A stretch of 64,000 nt of DNA from an uncultured Bacteroidales bacterium (GCA_902786725.1 CADADP010000008.1:1-64000); one strand, 5' to 3'. Positions 28,208 through 36,305 are shown, numbered from the stretch's first letter. Numbers and translations are program-made. Notes: generated by a model from the letters alone, not told the origin.

Positions 28208-28615
28208 CGATGAAAAGATCGCTAATGTAAAATAATTGTGACGAGAGAGGGTGGGGCGACAGGTCTCACCCTCTCCATGTTTCAGGTGGGGGCAACCGTT
28301 AACAGACCTGCAGTTTGCCGGGTGCGGCAAAGCGCGCTGAGCCAACCTGACAGCATGACAATTTTGGCACAATTTTTGCAGTTAAAGTACTGTATTACTT
28401 GGTTATAATTGTATGAAGTGAGCGGGGTCACTGAGGCCTCGCTCACTACTTGTGACTTATCGCTTCTTACTTGATGGGGTTGGGCGGGATTGTATCTGCT
28501 TAAAACTTGGTCTTGATTTGCGAACGGCGGTATCGTATATTACTTTAAGCGCAGTTGAGCGCAGTTGTATCGCTTGCTCGTAACCGCCGGGGCTTACCGC
28601 CGACCGATATGCCGA
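28208..28615. other. Spacer with two inverted repeats and a short tandem repeat
   Basis: 408 bp without a convincing gene between nrdJ and the FKBP lipoprotein gene. It holds a stem GAGAGGGTG / CACCCTCTC (28245-28253, 28267-28275), likely the nrdJ 3' hairpin; a second stem AGTGAGCG / CGCTCACT (28417-28424, 28440-28447); and a tandem pair of AGCGCAGTTG (28548-28567). None is followed by a good T-run. Confidence 0.5.
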
Positions 28616-29179
28616 TTACTCGCTGAATTTGGTTTCGTAGGCCGGGATATCCACAAGCTTGATGTCGAACACCAGATTGGAGAAGGGGAGTATGTCGCCA
28701 ATGCTCGCGGGGCCGTAGGCCAGTCCGTAGGGGATTACCACACGGCAACTGTCGCCTATGTGCATCTGCATGAGCGCGATGTTCCAGCCATCGATGATGC
28801 TACCGCCCATCGTGGTGCGGTATATGCTGTCGGCAGGCGATGTGCTGAGGAACGATGAGTCGAACGCCACATCGTTATAGAGCCGCCCAATGTACTTAAT
28901 ATCCACAGTGGATGTGTATTTGGGCGAGATGTTGGCGGCAGTCTTGGAACGGTCGTTGAACCAGTGCATGAGGATTTTGGCCTCGTTGTCGTAGGTCGCG
29001 GTGACCTTAGTGTAGAACTTGTTGCCGGAGCCGTCGGTCAGGTCCTCCTGCGCGGCGTACCACAGTTCGTTGGCGGCGAGCCACTCGGCATACTCCTTGT
29101 AGGGGTCGTCGGACTTGAGACACGACACCATTGATGACGCCACAATGCAGGTGAATATGAAATAAACGATTTTTTTCAT
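28616..29179 (-). CDS. FKBP-type peptidyl-prolyl isomerase lipoprotein
   Basis: 187 residues. The signal peptide ends in lipobox MVSC with Cys20. The FKBP domain occupies about 80-185: VDIKYIGRLYNDVAFDSS, IDGWNIALMQMHIGDSCRVVIPYGLAYG, then LPFSNLVFDIKLVDI. This order (xVxYxG, GWxxAL, PxxLAYG, PFSxLVFDIxL) is diagnostic. It probably helps protein folding at the periplasmic face. The ATG lies 13 bp after the glyS stop on the same strand, so the two may be co-transcribed. Confidence 0.93.
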   Translation of the reverse strand: MKKIVYFIFTCIVASSMVSCLKSDDPYKEYAEWLAANELWYAAQEDLTDGSGNKFYTKVTATYDNEAKILMHWFNDRSKTAANISPKYTSTVDIKYIGRLYNDVAFDSSFLSTSPADSIYRTTMGGSIIDGWNIALMQMHIGDSCRVVIPYGLAYGPASIGDILPFSNLVFDIKLVDIPAYETKFSE

Positions 29180-29192
29180 TGCCTTGATATTT

Positions 29193-30737
29193 TTAAACCG
29201 GAAGCGACTTGAGCAGGTTGTTCAAGCTACATTCCTTGTTGATGATATCGTGAAGCCGAGCTATATCCACGCGCTGCTGCTGCATGGTGTCGCGGTCGCG
29301 CAGAGTCACGGTGTTGTCCTCGAGTGTCTGTCCGTCGATAGTGACACAGAAGGGGGTTCCTATGGCGTCGTGTCGGCGATAACGCTTGCCCACCGAGTCC
29401 TTCTCATCGTAGTGGCAGGCGAAATCGAACTTGAGCACATCCATGATTTCGTGAGCCTTCTGCGGCATGCCATCTTTCTTGACGAGGGGCAGGATGGCGC
29501 ACTTCACCGGCGCGAGCGGACGCGGCAGGTGCAGCACCACGCGCGAGTCGCCACTCTCGAGTTTTTCTTCATCGAACGACGAGCATAGCACCGAGAGGAA
29601 CATGCGATCCACGCCGATACTGGTCTCGATAACGTAGGGAGTGTAAGACTTGTTGAGCTCGGGGTCGAAGTACTGTATTTTCTTGCCCGAGAACTTCTCG
29701 TGCTGCGACAGGTCAAAGTCGGTGCGGCTGTGAATGCCTTCCACTTCTTTGAAGCCGAACGGCATCAGGAACTCGATGTCGGTGGCGGCGTTGGCGTAGT
29801 GTGCCAACTTCTCATGATCGTGAAAGCGATATTTCTCGTCGCCCATGCCCAGGGCCTTGTGCCACGCAAGGCGCATCTGCTTCCAGTAGTTGAACCATTG
29901 CATCTCGTCGCCCGGACGCACGAAGAACTGCATTTCCATCTGCTCAAACTCGCGCATACGGAAGATGAACTGACGGGCCACAATCTCGTTGCGGAACGCC
30001 TTGCCTATCTGCGCGATGCCAAATGGCAGGCGCATGCGTCCTGTCTTCTGCACATTGAGGAAGTTAACGAATATTCCCTGTGCCGTCTCGGGACGCAAAT
30101 ACACGTCCATAGTGCTGTCGGCACTGGAACCCATCTGCGTCTTGAACATCAAGTTAAACTGGCGCACGTCGGTCCAGTTCTTAGTGCCCGATATGGGGTC
30201 AACAATCTCGTAGTCGAGAATGATTTGCTTCAGTTCCTTTAGGTCGTTGTCGTTGAGGGCTTTCTCGAAGCGTGCGTGAAGCGCGTCGCGCTTGGCCTGA
30301 ATCTCGAGAACCCGGGGATTGGTTTCACGGAACATCTGCTCGTTGAACTGCTCGCCGAAGCGCTTGGCAGCCTTAGCCACTTCCTTGCCGATTTTCTCAT
30401 CGAACTTTGCAATCTCGTCCTCAATGAGCACGTCGGCGCGGTAGCGCTTCTTGGAGTCGCGGTTGTCGATTAGAGGGTCGTTAAACGCGTCAACGTGTCC
30501 CGAAGCCTTCCAGATAGTGGGGTGCATAAAGATAGCCGAGTCAATGCCCACAATGTTCTCGTGGAGCAGTGTCATGGCTTCCCACCAGTAGCGTTTTATG
30601 TTATTTTTCAGTTCCACACCGTTCTGAGCGTAGTCGTAAACGGCTCCCAGACCGTCGTAAATCTCGCTTGAGGGGAACACAAAGCCATATTCCTTGGCGT
30701 GTGAAACTATTCTTTTGAAAACATCTTCTTGTGCCAT
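29193..30737 (-). CDS. glyS: Glycine-tRNA ligase (single-chain, eukaryote/archaeal-like type)
   Basis: A 514-residue class II synthetase starting MAQEDVFKRIVSHAKEYGFVFPSSEIYDGLGAVYDYAQNG. Motif 2 is the FRNEIVARQFIFRMREFEQMEMQFF region, motif 3 is near the C terminus (IGVDRMF), and the anticodon-binding domain (about 400-514) includes KCAILPLVKKDGMPQKA. It is the homodimeric GlyQS-like type, not the alpha2-beta2 enzyme. It charges tRNA-Gly. A TATCTTTG box lies 35 nt upstream. Confidence 0.97.
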   Translation of the reverse strand: MAQEDVFKRIVSHAKEYGFVFPSSEIYDGLGAVYDYAQNGVELKNNIKRYWWEAMTLLHENIVGIDSAIFMHPTIWKASGHVDAFNDPLIDNRDSKKRYRADVLIEDEIAKFDEKIGKEVAKAAKRFGEQFNEQMFRETNPRVLEIQAKRDALHARFEKALNDNDLKELKQIILDYEIVDPISGTKNWTDVRQFNLMFKTQMGSSADSTMDVYLRPETAQGIFVNFLNVQKTGRMRLPFGIAQIGKAFRNEIVARQFIFRMREFEQMEMQFFVRPGDEMQWFNYWKQMRLAWHKALGMGDEKYRFHDHEKLAHYANAATDIEFLMPFGFKEVEGIHSRTDFDLSQHEKFSGKKIQYFDPELNKSYTPYVIETSIGVDRMFLSVLCSSFDEEKLESGDSRVVLHLPRPLAPVKCAILPLVKKDGMPQKAHEIMDVLKFDFACHYDEKDSVGKRYRRHDAIGTPFCVTIDGQTLEDNTVTLRDRDTMQQQRVDIARLHDIINKECSLNNLLKSLPV

Positions 30738-30771
30738 AATTATTTAAATGATTTTTTAAAAAAAGTTCCAG

Positions 30772-30779
30772 CAAAGATA
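30772..30779 (-). promoter_or_regulatory. -7 box upstream of glyS
   Basis: The minus strand reads TATCTTTG, 34 nt before the glyS ATG and just after the end of the decayed lipoprotein gene. No clear -33 element was found. Confidence 0.55.
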
Positions 30780-30790
30780 ATGAATATAGT

Positions 30791-31115
30791 TCAATCGGTA
30801 AAGAAATGCGCTAAAAGAAAATAGGTCTGCGACGAAAGTTTAAGTGTTTTTAACTTGACAGAACCACGCTCGGGCAGTATCGCCATCACACTGGAGTTAT
30901 AATCACTGTGGCCGTAGGGGCTGTCGCCGCACTGCCTGTCCGACCGGTAATCACCAGTCGTCGTCGGAGTCGGGCTCCGGCTCAGTGTAGTCGGTGGGCG
31001 GCTACGTGTCGTAGGTTACTTCCACGCTACCCGAAGTCGCGGACTCTCCGCCACACTACCACAGACACAGCTGCGCCGCGAGGATGGCTATCAAATTGAA
31101 TGCAAAGTGCTTCAT
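30791..31115 (-). pseudogene. Decayed small lipoprotein gene (two in-frame TAG codons, one frameshift)
   Basis: From ATG 31115-31113 the frame gives a signal peptide (MKHFAFNLIAILAAQLCLW), then TAG, then CGGESATSGSVEVTYDT, a second TAG, then PPTDYTEPEPDSDDDW and TGA at 30951. Both TAGs sit in an otherwise natural sequence, and the Cys after the first TAG is where a lipidated Cys would be. At the DDDW point the next frame continues without break (GDYRSDRQCGDSPYGHSDYN onward) to TGA 30791-30793, so a one-base insertion or two-base deletion occurred near 30953-30956. The original product would be about 108 residues, acidic in the middle. It has a TAATTTTG box upstream. TAG ends normal genes here, so recoding is unlikely. 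Function unknown. Confidence 0.7.
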
Positions 31116-31164
31116 CTTAGGCATATGTCGTGCATAAACACATTTACCTCGTAATATATCTATT

Positions 31165-31172
31165 CAAAATTA
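31165..31172 (-). promoter_or_regulatory. -7 box of the decayed lipoprotein gene
   Basis: The minus strand reads TAATTTTG 49 nt before the ATG. It is divergent from, and 12 bp away from, the -7 box of the small TPR gene. Confidence 0.5.
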
Positions 31173-31184
31173 AACAAATTTTTG

Positions 31185-31192
31185 TAATTTTG
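31185..31192 (+). promoter_or_regulatory. -7 box of the small TPR gene
   Basis: TAATTTTG ends 7 nt before ATG 31200, so the transcript would start at or beside the start codon. No clear -33 TTG is visible. Confidence 0.55.
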
Positions 31193-31199
31193 CGACTCT

Positions 31200-31484
31200 A
31201 TGATTGACTTCCACAACATAAGGACTATGCTCCGGCAGGGACGATGCGACGAGGTGCTGACGCTAACAGATAGCGCGCTCCATAACGGCGACGCCGATAA
31301 CGAGCACTTATGGAGAATCTACTACGAGCGCGGCAACGCCTATCGGCAACGCGGCGACTTGGGGATGGCCATGAACAATTACCTGGAAGCCATCAACCTT
31401 AACCCCGACAGCCCGGCCGCCGAGGCATACCGGTCGTTGCAGGAAGTGATGAGATTTTACGATAAAGACCGATACAATCCATGA
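31200..31484 (+). CDS. Small TPR protein
   Basis: A 94-residue protein with about two tetratricopeptide-like helical pairs; LWRIYYERGNAYRQRGDLGMAMNNYLEAINLNPDSPAA is a clear TPR. No signal peptide, so probably cytoplasmic and protein-binding. The ATG is 7 nt after the -7 box, implying a leaderless mRNA; the alternative ATG at 31227 would give a normal short leader and still keep the TPR. The stop overlaps the next gene's ATG by 4 bp. Confidence 0.8.
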   Translation: MIDFHNIRTMLRQGRCDEVLTLTDSALHNGDADNEHLWRIYYERGNAYRQRGDLGMAMNNYLEAINLNPDSPAAEAYRSLQEVMRFYDKDRYNP

Positions 31485-31786
31485 AAAAGACTCTTCTAAA
31501 GATAAAAGGAGGGCTTGCGAGCTTGTCGTTCAAGACCGGAGTGGTGGTGCTGGCAATGTGTATCCCATTCTATGTGGCATCGTTCGCGCAAATGGCGCTG
31601 CCCATCAGCGCACAAGCCAAAACGGCGCTGTGGGTGACTCTGTTCGGGCTGGCCAAGACATTTCAGTATGCCGGCCTAACCATACTGGGCGTGGAAGGAT
31701 ACCGCCGCGTCAAAGCATGGTTCAAGCGCGACTCCGACAAAAATTGCGATTCGTTGACCAACAGCAGAGGACGCGACTCAAAGTGA
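31481..31786 (+). CDS. Small two-helix membrane protein of unknown function
   Basis: 101 residues with two predicted membrane segments (about 17-38 and 48-72) between a basic N terminus and a basic, polar C terminus (RVKAWFKRDSDKN). I do not recognise the family. It overlaps the upstream TPR gene by 4 bp, so the two are very probably co-translated and may act together. Its last 9 bp overlap the end of the convergent murI gene. Confidence 0.75.
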   Translation: MKKTLLKIKGGLASLSFKTGVVVLAMCIPFYVASFAQMALPISAQAKTALWVTLFGLAKTFQYAGLTILGVEGYRRVKAWFKRDSDKNCDSLTNSRGRDSK

Positions 31787-32614
31787 GACTTTGCGAGCCT
31801 GCACCACTTCATGGACAAAGACCGACGCAAGCGACGAGAATTTGTCGGGCTCATCGGTGGTGAGATAACGGCAGGTGGCTCCCTTTGAGCACTTGGCATC
31901 AATCTCGGGATGCCTACGCAAGTAATCCTGCAAGCTGTCGGCCACAATAGGGCCTTGCTCCACGATGCTAATGCCCTGCGGCATGTAACGCCTGATTTTG
32001 GAGAGCAGAAGAGGGTAGTGGGTGCAGCCCAGTATCACAGTATCGATTTCGCCGCACTGGCCGGTAAGCGCATCAATGTCCTTTTTTACAAAGTAGTCGG
32101 CTCCATCGCCGTCAGCCTCACGATTCTCCACAAGCGGGACCCACATGGGGCAAGGGTGGGAATAAACGTGGAATTGCGGAAACAAGTGCTCAATCTCGAT
32201 GTCGTATGAACGGCTCATCACAGTTCCGGGCGTGCCAAACAGGCCAATGTTGCCATTGCGAGTGATATTGCCCAGAGCCTCCACCGTGGGGCGGATAACC
32301 CCTAGTACGCGCCGCTGCGAGTCGATGTGGGGCAGATCGTTCTGCTGGATAGTACGCAGCGCCTTGGCCGATGCCGTGTTACAGGCCAGTATCACCAGAT
32401 GGCAACCTTGATTGAACAGGTATTTCACCGCTTGCAACGTGAACTGGTACACAATATCGAACGAGCGGTTTCCATAGGGTGCGCGGGCGTTATCACCAAG
32501 AAACAAATAGTCGTATCGCGGCAGTGTTTTGCGTATCTCACGCAGTATCGACAACCCACCGAATCCTGAGTCGAAAACGCCGATTGGGCCAATATTTTGA
32601 GCGAACTTATCCAT
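31778..32614 (-). CDS. murI: Glutamate racemase
   Basis: A 278-residue protein with both catalytic-Cys motifs of MurI: LVILACNTASAKALR and VILGCTHYPLLLSKI. The N-terminal IGVFDSGFGGLSILREI carries the catalytic Asp-Ser. It makes D-glutamate for peptidoglycan. An in-frame ATG at 32656 would place the -7 box (32635-32642) inside the gene, so ATG 32614 is preferred. The C terminus overlaps the convergent small membrane-protein gene by 9 bp. Confidence 0.96.
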   Translation of the reverse strand: MDKFAQNIGPIGVFDSGFGGLSILREIRKTLPRYDYLFLGDNARAPYGNRSFDIVYQFTLQAVKYLFNQGCHLVILACNTASAKALRTIQQNDLPHIDSQRRVLGVIRPTVEALGNITRNGNIGLFGTPGTVMSRSYDIEIEHLFPQFHVYSHPCPMWVPLVENREADGDGADYFVKKDIDALTGQCGEIDTVILGCTHYPLLLSKIRRYMPQGISIVEQGPIVADSLQDYLRRHPEIDAKCSKGATCRYLTTDEPDKFSSLASVFVHEVVQARKVSL

Positions 32615-32634
32615 AGTGCAAACATTTGATAATG

Positions 32635-32642
32635 CAAAATTA
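32635..32642 (-). promoter_or_regulatory. -7 box upstream of murI
   Basis: The minus strand reads TAATTTTG, 20 nt before ATG 32614. It supports the shorter start. No clean -33 box. Confidence 0.55.
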
Positions 32643-32689
32643 AACAAAATAGCCAAGTAATCGCATCGTTAACGCAAAAAAGTGCTCTG

Positions 32690-35185
32690 TTACTTTTCCA
32701 CAAGTTTTACTCGCGAGTTAAGTCCGCTTGCGACAGGTGCCCAATGCGAGTAATTGGTATTCTTGTAATTTATGTCCACCACGTTGATGTCTTTCATCTT
32801 GCGCCACTTCACACCTCGCCGGTCGAGGTCGGCAATGCGATTGGCCGGCAGATTCGTGACCTCAATGCGCAATTTATTGTCTCCACTCCTGAGCGCATCA
32901 CGGCAGTCGAGCACAAACGGCACTGCCCACGCGCAGCCCAAGAATTTCCCATTGAGGTAAACACGCGCCGACTCTCTGACATCGCCCAAATCAATTATCC
33001 ATTTGCGCTCGGCAAGCCAACTCGGCAGACTGAATGTTGTGGTATATACGCCAGTTCCCATGGTCACGGCGGCTTCGGGAGAAAAAGTTTCCCACGTTTG
33101 AAGACTGTCCATGTCAAATTTTCCATGAACCACAGGAGCTTCTTCTGTGAAACTGAGTTTCCATGGCGTTGAAATGGGGTACACAGTCGGCAATGCGGCA
33201 TGCGGTGATTTAGCAGCAGAGACTGCTGTAGCCGGCTCACTGCTCACCACCAGTATGCGGCTCTCACCCGACCGCAAATTCACAAGCACTTTACCTTCGC
33301 TTACTGTGGCCGGTATTATATCACCGGTCATCGGGTTGAACCACGTTGCGCTCACACATGGCACAGCCAGTTTTGTGGCCTGATTCACATCATTGGGCGT
33401 AAGGTTGGCTATAAAATAGTGATGCCCCGGCAGGCCGCTTCCGCCCAAGGCGGCGCTACCGGTAGGGGTAACTCGGCGAATGGCGCGTAACTTGAGTTGT
33501 GTGCGCATTGGCTCCGACATGGCTCGGCCGGCCATTTCCTGCTCATCCTCGCCATAAATCACGAACTGCGCCAGAGGCTTAAGTAGAGTAGCTAACTTCT
33601 GGTCGATAGTGGTACCTTCCGGGATAATGATTGCGCGATAACGTGTCCCCCCTTTGCTTACCAGCCACTGTCCGTCAATGGTCACATTTTCTAACTGACG
33701 GTCGCTGATATAGTCGCAGTCATAACCCAAACTGTCAATTTTCAGTATGCTACGAATAAACTCCGGAGCCTTCTCGGCCATTGTGTGGATATCGAAAAGC
33801 ATGAGCAAATCTTCTCCGGGCTTCGCCGGCAGGCCATCCTTGTTTGGAATGCGTTTGCGCCACATATCTCTAACCGGTAAATAGACGAGAAAATCATTGT
33901 CGGGAGTGCCCAACTGCAAGAAACTTTGACATCTTTCTATGTAGTCCATCAGATAAGGGGCGTCTCGCCAAATGCTATTAGTGGGCGACATGTCGATGCT
34001 GGCATAGAACTTCCATCCCGGCCATGGCTCATCCTTGGGTGAATAGCAAGTTCCGTGAAAAAACACCCGGTTTACACCGCAGGTGAACATGAGATCAAGG
34101 TCGGGTTTCATTTGTGACAACGATGTGCGGAAATGTTCAGTAAGCCACGTAAACGTTTCGCTCGACGTAAACGGTTTGCCCATCACATGCGCGGCCGACG
34201 ACGCATACTTGAGCATAGAAACATCACTGAAGTTTTTGTTCGACATACCGGGGTCTTTTCTCAGCCCTTTAATGCCAAATTCCGATAGTCCAAAGCCCTC
34301 AATTTCCGGAATATCCACCGCCGCATACACATCAAGCAAATTAGCCGGCGACCCATGAGCCTGATTACGCACCATAACTCCATGGCTATGAGCCCAATCG
34401 GCCCATTGCCGCGTGAAATTCTCAATCAGCAAATCGCTCATCGTCTCGCGGTAGTCGGCAAGCACCTCGCTCGGTTGCATACCACCTGGTACCTCGCGCC
34501 CTAAAAGTTCAGGTAAATGCTGGCTCAAATCATATCCACGACGTTTCCGGAACTCACTGAAAAGCGATGGTGTCCAGTTAGCCCCATATGCCTCATAGCT
34601 ATCGTTAAAGAATGTGTGAGGCCACGGTATCGCGGAATCCATAAAGGCGCTATCGAAGCGCTCAAGATATTTGCGCACTGCCATAGCGTCGAAATGGTCA
34701 ATTACCAATCCCTCGCCACCGGGAGCAGCCCGTTTAACCTTCTGACCGGTTCTTCCTATTTCCACGCTATATGACAAGCCATCGCCATGGTTCTCTTTGA
34801 AAACTGCTTTACAAGCCGCATCACTAAGCTGCACAGCAGGTCCACCAAATGGCCAACCTGTCCCGCAATTCATATCCACTTCTATGCCTATCTTACCGGC
34901 GATATTTTGCACGTCGTTCAATACTTGCATCCATTGAGGCGACAGAAAAGGAATTTCATTTTTCTCATTACCTTGCACACCATAGATTGGCGTTATCTCC
35001 ACAGTGCCTATCCCCGCACGGGCATACTGATTAAGATTCCACTCCAAATCGCTATGATTCACGGCCGAGCCAAGCCACCACCACCTCGTACCAGCCTTCG
35101 CCTCCGGCCTTGGCGCAGGCCATGATTGTGAATAAGAAACGCAACAAGCGCAACACAGCAGAACTGAAAGTACAATTTTTTTCAT
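32690..35185 (-). CDS. Glycoside hydrolase family 106-like enzyme (putative alpha-L-rhamnosidase)
   Basis: An 831-residue secreted protein with a signal peptide (about 1-20, MKKIVLSVLLCCACCVSYSQ). The N-terminal domain contains TRWWWLGSAVNHSDLEWNLNQYARAGIGTVEITPIYGV, the opening of the GH106 barrel, followed by VDMNCGTGWPFGG. A C-terminal beta-sandwich (about 690-831) resembles a galactose-binding fold (RVYLNGKFLGCAWAVPFVLD). GH106 enzymes release alpha-L-rhamnose from pectin-type glycans; specificity cannot be read here. No SusC/SusD pair is nearby, so it is an orphan rather than part of a visible utilisation locus. The start follows a leader of about 140 nt; a 44-residue upstream extension has no signal-peptide logic. 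Confidence 0.85.
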   Translation of the reverse strand: MKKIVLSVLLCCACCVSYSQSWPAPRPEAKAGTRWWWLGSAVNHSDLEWNLNQYARAGIGTVEITPIYGVQGNEKNEIPFLSPQWMQVLNDVQNIAGKIGIEVDMNCGTGWPFGGPAVQLSDAACKAVFKENHGDGLSYSVEIGRTGQKVKRAAPGGEGLVIDHFDAMAVRKYLERFDSAFMDSAIPWPHTFFNDSYEAYGANWTPSLFSEFRKRRGYDLSQHLPELLGREVPGGMQPSEVLADYRETMSDLLIENFTRQWADWAHSHGVMVRNQAHGSPANLLDVYAAVDIPEIEGFGLSEFGIKGLRKDPGMSNKNFSDVSMLKYASSAAHVMGKPFTSSETFTWLTEHFRTSLSQMKPDLDLMFTCGVNRVFFHGTCYSPKDEPWPGWKFYASIDMSPTNSIWRDAPYLMDYIERCQSFLQLGTPDNDFLVYLPVRDMWRKRIPNKDGLPAKPGEDLLMLFDIHTMAEKAPEFIRSILKIDSLGYDCDYISDRQLENVTIDGQWLVSKGGTRYRAIIIPEGTTIDQKLATLLKPLAQFVIYGEDEQEMAGRAMSEPMRTQLKLRAIRRVTPTGSAALGGSGLPGHHYFIANLTPNDVNQATKLAVPCVSATWFNPMTGDIIPATVSEGKVLVNLRSGESRILVVSSEPATAVSAAKSPHAALPTVYPISTPWKLSFTEEAPVVHGKFDMDSLQTWETFSPEAAVTMGTGVYTTTFSLPSWLAERKWIIDLGDVRESARVYLNGKFLGCAWAVPFVLDCRDALRSGDNKLRIEVTNLPANRIADLDRRGVKWRKMKDINVVDINYKNTNYSHWAPVASGLNSRVKLVEK

Positions 35186-35329
35186 TGGTTCAAGATGTTT
35201 TATTACATGTATCCGCTCAGGACATAGGGCATATAAGCAGTTGAGTTGTCTCATGTGGCATGTATGTGTTGTTAAATTTTGGTTATAACATATTCCGGTA
35301 GGGGGATGTTCGACCACCCTCCGTTAATG

Positions 35330-35362
35330 CAAATTTAATACATTTTAGTGACTCGCACAAAA
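35330..35362 (-). promoter_or_regulatory. Promoter of the GH106-like gene
   Basis: On the minus strand TTTTG (35362-35358), a 20-nt spacer and TAAATTTG (35337-35330). The -33 box lies inside the first unit of a 10-bp tandem repeat (35353-35372). Confidence 0.75.
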
Positions 35363-35372
35363 TCGCACAAAA
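35353..35372. repeat. Tandem pair of TCGCACAAAA
   Basis: Two perfect adjacent 10-bp units (35353-35362, 35363-35372). The first contains the -33 box of the GH106-like gene, and both lie between the divergent luxS and GH106 promoters, so a regulator-binding site is possible. Confidence 0.6.
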
Positions 35373-35408
35373 TCTTGTATCCTTTTTTCAATTCTGCGAT
35401 TTATTACG

Positions 35409-35416
35409 TACTTTTG
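35409..35416 (+). promoter_or_regulatory. -7 box upstream of luxS
   Basis: TACTTTTG, 28 nt before ATG 35445. No clear -33 TTG at normal spacing. Confidence 0.55.
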
Positions 35417-35444
35417 TCACATAAAACTAAAGATAACACTGATT

Positions 35445-35939
35445 ATGGAAGTAATTCAAAGTTTCACTATCGACCACACACGCCTCAAGCCGGGCATATA
35501 TGTGTCGCGCCAAGATAAAGGCTTCACCACATTCGACCTGCGAATAACCGAGCCTAACCGGGAACCGGCCGTAGCCCCGGCTGCCATGCATAGTTTAGAG
35601 CATCTCATGGCCACTTGGTTCCGCAACAGCAGGGTTAAAGACGACGTGGTTTACGTGGGGCCAATGGGATGCCTTACCGGAATGTACCTTATCATGACCG
35701 GGACATATACTGTGGAAGACATACGCGCTCTCACCATCGAGTGCCTACAGTGGATTCTTACCCAAACAGAGGTTCCTGCCACAACGCCACAGACTTGTGG
35801 CAACTGCTTGCTTCACGACTTGCCAATGTGCAAGTGGGAAAGTGAACGATATCTTAATCGCTTGCAACACAATTTCCATTGCGAGTACGCTAAACTGCAT
35901 GTCACACTCGACGACGGCAAGATTTTTGCCGACGCATAA
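35445..35939 (+). CDS. luxS: S-ribosylhomocysteine lyase LuxS
   Basis: 164 residues with the LuxS zinc site HSLEH (His49, His53) and the third ligand Cys118 in QTCGNCLLHDL. The catalytic Cys76 is in GPMGCLTGMY. The family norm for the first motif is HTLEH; the Ser here is a mild change. It cleaves S-ribosylhomocysteine to homocysteine and the precursor of autoinducer-2. It stands alone; no Pfs or methionine genes flank it. A minus-strand small transcript appears to end in its 3' region. Confidence 0.96.
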   Translation: MEVIQSFTIDHTRLKPGIYVSRQDKGFTTFDLRITEPNREPAVAPAAMHSLEHLMATWFRNSRVKDDVVYVGPMGCLTGMYLIMTGTYTVEDIRALTIECLQWILTQTEVPATTPQTCGNCLLHDLPMCKWESERYLNRLQHNFHCEYAKLHVTLDDGKIFADA

Positions 35940-35961
35940 AGTCAACACCATACAAATTTGC

Positions 35962-36115
35962 ATAATAAAAAAATCCTCGACATCAACGTCGGGGATTGCT
36001 TAACTAATTAACCTTCTAATACCATTAACATAAACCTTAAACAAAATGAGAAACGTTTTAGCGTCATCACGACGAGGAACGTCTTCATAACCTTAAAAAC
36101 TAATACCATGAAAAC
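35962..36115 (-). ncRNA. Candidate small RNA (or 33-residue ORF) on the minus strand downstream of luxS
   Basis: A free-standing minus-strand transcription unit of about 150 nt: a TATCTTTG -7 box at 36128-36121, an expected start near 36115, and a textbook intrinsic terminator at 35997-35967 ending in a T-run. Inside are two copies each of ATGGTATTAG and of an AAGGTT-containing element, plus competing short GACG/CGTC stems. It also holds an open frame (36109-36008) for a 33-residue hydrophobic, basic peptide starting MVLVFKVMKTFLVVMTLKRF. Whether RNA or peptide is the product cannot be decided from sequence. It matches no RNA family I can recognise. Confidence 0.5.
35967..35997 (-). terminator. 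Intrinsic terminator of the minus-strand small transcript
   Basis: Read on minus: AATCCCCGAC (35997-35988), loop GTTGAT, GTCGAGGATT (35981-35972), then TTTTT. The 10-bp stem has one G-U pair. On the plus strand the same hairpin has no T-run, so the direction is minus. Confidence 0.8.
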
Positions 36116-36120
36116 TGATG

Positions 36121-36128
36121 CAAAGATA
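36121..36128 (-). promoter_or_regulatory. Promoter -7 box of the minus-strand small transcript
   Basis: The minus strand reads TATCTTTG. At 20-nt spacing upstream there is TATG, one mismatch from TTTG. Confidence 0.5.
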
Positions 36129-36235
36129 ATGCATTTTATGTTATAGAACATAATTTTTCGGCACAAATCTCGCAAATTTAAACTTTTTTAACACAAAAAG
36201 GGTATTTTGATAGTAAATAACTGGTTTTAGAGTTA

Positions 36236-36243
36236 TATTTTTG
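36236..36243 (+). promoter_or_regulatory. -7 box upstream of the YcxB-like gene
   Basis: TATTTTTG, 62 nt before ATG 36306. No -33 box at normal spacing. Confidence 0.45.
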
Positions 36244-36305
36244 CCGTTGCATTGATAGCGGATAACTGTTCTGCAATCACAAGCTATGCATAACATCCTA
36301 TTCAA

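Noticed and set aside
27368..28372. A 334-codon open frame on the minus strand inside nrdJ
   Set aside because: It is an antisense shadow of a strongly coding GC-rich gene with clear ribonucleotide-reductase motifs on the plus strand; no promoter or known domain supports it.
30951..31115. TAG recoding (read as an amino acid) in the small lipoprotein frame
   Set aside because: Normal genes here end in TAG (recN 13864-13866, recQ 44121-44123, DUF4835), and the same frame also carries a frameshift, so simple decay explains it better.
36008..36109. Calling the 33-residue frame downstream of luxS as a definite gene
   Set aside because: Start context and conservation cannot be judged here; it is kept only as an alternative reading of the small transcript.
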